Origin: Loxodes magnus
Taxonomy: Eukaryota > Ciliophora > Karyorelictea > Loxodida > Loxodidae
Reading direction: 5' to 3'
DNA: 64,000 nt
Assembly: GCA_946699065.1 (NCBI GenBank)
Contig: CAMPDV010000454.1
Coordinates: 1-64,000 of the forward strand
In this document: positions 61,246 to 64,000 of the stretch, piece by piece
How positions within the stretch are numbered: position 1 is the first letter of the stretch
How the letters are laid out: each line of letters starts with the position of its first letter
Translations under genes and position numbers: made by a program
Notes under the pieces: generated by a model
The model's database searches: none
Told to the model about the DNA's origin: nothing
What the model saw: the letters and a program-made list of their open reading frames with translations, nothing else

Positions 61246-62209
61246 ATATGAGCTGCTATTAAATTTTTATAAAACATTTAAACATATATATAAATAAAAA
61301 TTATTTACTTTGATAATTGAGATTTTTATCTCTTAGTTATAATTCTTGAGAAAATATTTAGTTATTAAAATAAAAAATAAATAATTACATAACTTGTCAT
61401 AGCATAATTTATTAATGTGACATCGCCTTAATTTAGTTCATAATAATTTATAAATTTGTCTTGAAATTTATAATAAAATTCATGGAAATCGCTCCTAACT
61501 TCTCTTGTTTCATATCATTGAATAATATTTCGACGTTTACTAATCTATCCTTTCTTTTCTCTTGGTATTTTATTCCAATTTCAGTCCCTTCCCAATTTTT
61601 GCTTTGCTCATTTTTCTTGAATTTATTATTTGCTAGAAATTAGTCTCCACCAATAGATTTTTCTATAAAGGTTACTTTCAGATTTGCAATTAATCTTAGT
61701 TAGGTTTTTTCAGGATATTTTACTTTCACTTTCTTACCTTTTTTGTTATTTTCAAAAGTTTTTTTGTGTGTCCAAACCTTCTACAGAATCAGCACATAAT
61801 TGTTTTTCTTTTTATTACTTTTTATTTGACAATTTTTTATGCTTGATTAATATTAAAGCTTGATTGCTGATTCTCATATTTCATGTGTGGCTTTGATCAT
61901 AAATTGTTCATAGTTTATTTAATTTAAATTTCTTAGTTTTTCCTCTTTTCTTTTAATTTCTTAATTAAATACATGTTTATAAATTTTAAACTCAATTTCA
62001 TACTAAGGATTTTATCATTTTAGAGTTAAGTTTAAGTCAAGATTGTTTATTTGCTGAACTAGTAACTGAACTGCATCTTATATTTTTTAGTTATTAGCTT
62101 ATAACAAGTAAATTTCAATCAAAGTATCATATTGCTAGATAGGAAATTTATTTTATGTGATTAGTTTCTTAGGTATCATTATATAATATAATAAAATTTT
62201 ATTAAAATT
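61246..62209. other. AT-rich stretch without recognisable genes
   Basis: Two ORF1 copies in opposite orientation face each other across this stretch. A 60-codon standard-code plus frame at 61461-61643 has no domain. Confidence 0.45.
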
Positions 62210-63050
62210 ACTACAAATGCAAAATTAAATGTTTGACGTTCTTGGAGGTATTTCAACCTCTTTCTCGCCAATCTCTAGATTTCTCTAGAGGCTAAATATA
62301 AAAATTTGAATATCTCTACAGTTATTCTCCTTAATAAGCACAATGTTCTTGAGGTATTCTTTCGAATAGATAATTGATTTTATCTTTTATATTGTATATT
62401 TTTTCGAATTTATTGCAATATAATTTTTGTCTTTCTATTTTTAATTTAAGTTGTTATTGTATCTTCTTTTTATTCTCCAACTTCTTCTTGTGGTTTCAGT
62501 ATTCTTAGCTAAATTTTTTAATTTCTAGCATCTTTTCCATGAAGAGTTACAATAATATAATCTTTTTGCTTCCAGTTTAGATTTAATTATTTAGTTTTCT
62601 ACTTCTTCGATTATCATTAGGTAATTTCCTTATTCTTATTGACCCATTTAACACTGAAATTTTGCTGGTTTTCTCTTATTTTTTCTATTCTATTGATCGG
62701 CTTTTTCTGCATTCATTTTTAGTGTTATGATTAATTTCTTTGGTCTTGTGAAATATTTAAAAATGCATTAAGGTCTCTTTCTTAGGTCATGAATCTCGAT
62801 TCTATCTCCTCTGCAACTACAAGTTTTCCCATCAGTCTCTTATTATCTATCTTCAGCTTTTTGGCCTCTTCCCGGAGGTCCAACACCATTTTTATTAGCT
62901 AATCATAGCTTATTTGCTATTCTGTGATGAGATTCGAGACTTCCGAGCGCATAATAATTTTAGCCTATTTCCTAAGCTTTTCTTCAGAAGTGGAAGATTC
63001 GATTTGATGGATGGCCTTTTATATATCCTTTTCTTGGTCCTAGCATTTCT
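62210..63050 (-). pseudogene. retroelement ORF1-like protein, minus-strand copy
   Basis: Reads STSEEKLRKQAKIIMRSEV, then ISYDQLIKMVLDLREEAKKL, DNKRLMGKLVVAEEIESRF and MTQERDLNAFLNISQDQ without TGA, matching the 17.6 and 46.5 kb copies. Beyond that, frame slips occur. The knuckle is shortened to YYCNSSWKRC near 62529-62560. The 3' end at 62215-62325 is the inverted partner of 59050-59160. This copy keeps TTA (Leu) where two relatives have TGA (NAF_NIS). Confidence 0.7.
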
Positions 63051-63960
63051 AGGATGTTGTTAACTTCTGTCTTTTTGGAACCGTAAAGAATCCTGTTTTG
63101 AATCCTGATATATTATTTATTTTAAATAAAAAGAAACTAAATTTAAATTCATAAATTCTCGTTTTGCATTTTTTGCTTCAATTTAAATTTTAGTTTGTAA
63201 TTATTAATGAATATCTACTGTTCTCATTTTTAATTTAATTCATTTTTATCTTTATTTGAAATAGTAAATTGCTAAAATTAGTTTAAAGTTAAAATGGGAT
63301 TTTATAATTGAATTTTATTTTTAGTCTCTTGGAATCAAGAAATTGTAGAGATTATTCTTTAAGTTATTAGAAATGATACTTGTTTTATAATAAATAATCC
63401 AGCTTTAATAGTATAACATTTATACATTAAGCTTTTCCTTTTATAAGTGTGATTTCCACTTCGCTTAAAGTTATTTTGACAAATTTAGTTTTTTTTAGTT
63501 TTTCCAATTTTTTATTTTCTAAAAATAAATCTTAAACTTAATAAGCTTTTAACTTTTATTTCATTTCTTGACTATATTAATTCAGAGCTTGTAATGTCAT
63601 GCTTGTAATTTTATTGCTCTTGACATAAATTTTACTATGAATTAAATAAATTTTATAGTTTTATTAGGATATTAAACTTTGTCTATTTCTTTCGAGATCA
63701 CTATAAATTTATTTTTGTAATTGTAATAAGATTATTTTATGCTTATTTCATGATTTGGTTTATTTAATCTATACCTAAATTTTATTAGTTAGGATATTTT
63801 TCATTTTAGACTTTGTTAACTTACTTAAATTTTATTCAGTTATAAAAATACCAAATAAAAACCTTAGGAACTTCTCAGATTATAAGTTAGATTTTAACTT
63901 ACATAAATAAAACTTATTATGTAGTTAGTAAAAGTACCAAAGTAAGCAATTTATCAAATT
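63051..63960. other. AT-rich stretch without recognisable genes
   Basis: No feature supported upstream of the minus-strand ORF1 copy. Confidence 0.45.
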
Positions 63961-64000
63961 AATAGGGAGGAGCAATCCTCCAACTGAAATTGACTAAAAC
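63961..64000 (+). repeat. start of another dispersed repeat copy, cut by window end
   Basis: AATAGGGAGGAGCAATCCTC followed by (C/A)AACTGA matches the start of the copy at 56838 with two or three changes. The rest lies outside the window. Confidence 0.6.

Noticed and set aside
1..64000. CRISPR arrays, rRNA genes, telomeric GGGGTT tracts, Tlr-type 19-mer arrays
   Set aside because: Looked for and not seen; the only tandem array is the CAGTA minisatellite and the ATT/TA tails.
1..64000. Bacterial or standard-code eukaryotic gene reading
   Set aside because: Standard-code frames almost never exceed 90 codons, while reading TAA/TAG as Gln gives domain-bearing proteins at several independent places.

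Overview
The window reads as ciliate germline (micronuclear) DNA. It is close to 80% A+T, and standard-code frames are short. When TAA and TAG are read as Gln and TGA as the only stop, coherent proteins appear on both strands: zinc knuckles, long Gln-rich heptad repeats, a LINE-type reverse transcriptase, a PP2C phosphatase and an otubain domain. A Tetrahymena-like germline rich in eliminated sequence fits best. Ciliates that also read UGA as Trp are not excluded, because TGA often falls where Trp is expected. Since only one codon in 64 stops translation, open frames of up to about 200 codons carry little weight alone. I relied on domains, heptads or repeated copies. All calls were made by eye.

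Layout. (1) 1-12.2 kb: two tail-to-tail copies of a small zinc-finger gene bound about 11.7 kb of AT-rich DNA. The right copy is complete (11748-12164, minus) and only the last codons of the left copy are inside the window. Between them lies a broken PTC7-like PP2C gene (2231-4210, minus), and a second copy lies in the same orientation at 19.5-20.6 kb. (2) 14-18 kb: a GC-richer block with overlapping open frames, a dispersed repeat with a minisatellite, and two minus-strand ORF1 copies of a non-LTR-retroelement type. (3) 23.6-31 kb: three plus-strand ORF1 copies, two of them intact, and a decayed LINE ORF2 with a linker, a reverse transcriptase with FADD box and a terminal zinc finger (26.2-28.4 kb). 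(4) 31-45 kb: mostly featureless AT-rich DNA with ORF2 scraps, a two-member C2HC-finger/coiled-coil family (38.6 and 44.9 kb) and one unassigned frame (40952-41467). (5) 46-50 kb: further minus-strand ORF1 remnants and two GC-richer islands. (6) 51.0-56.6 kb: nearly identical inverted repeats of about 365 bp enclose a minus-strand gene that reads RING-like finger, Gln-rich coiled coil, otubain-like domain. It is interrupted by TGA and a frame change, and its catalytic Cys and His are replaced. (7) 56.8-64 kb: more copies of the repeat that forms those inverted ends, two more ORF1 copies in opposite orientation, and unassigned open frames.

The genes do not form operons or a pathway. The region looks like a graveyard of germline-limited mobile elements that have picked up host-type ubiquitin and phosphatase domains. 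The main point of interest is the RING/coiled-coil/otubain fusion inside an inverted-repeat unit. Next are the recurrent TGA codons at Trp positions and the paired, covarying stem-loops at the 3' ends of the ORF1 units.
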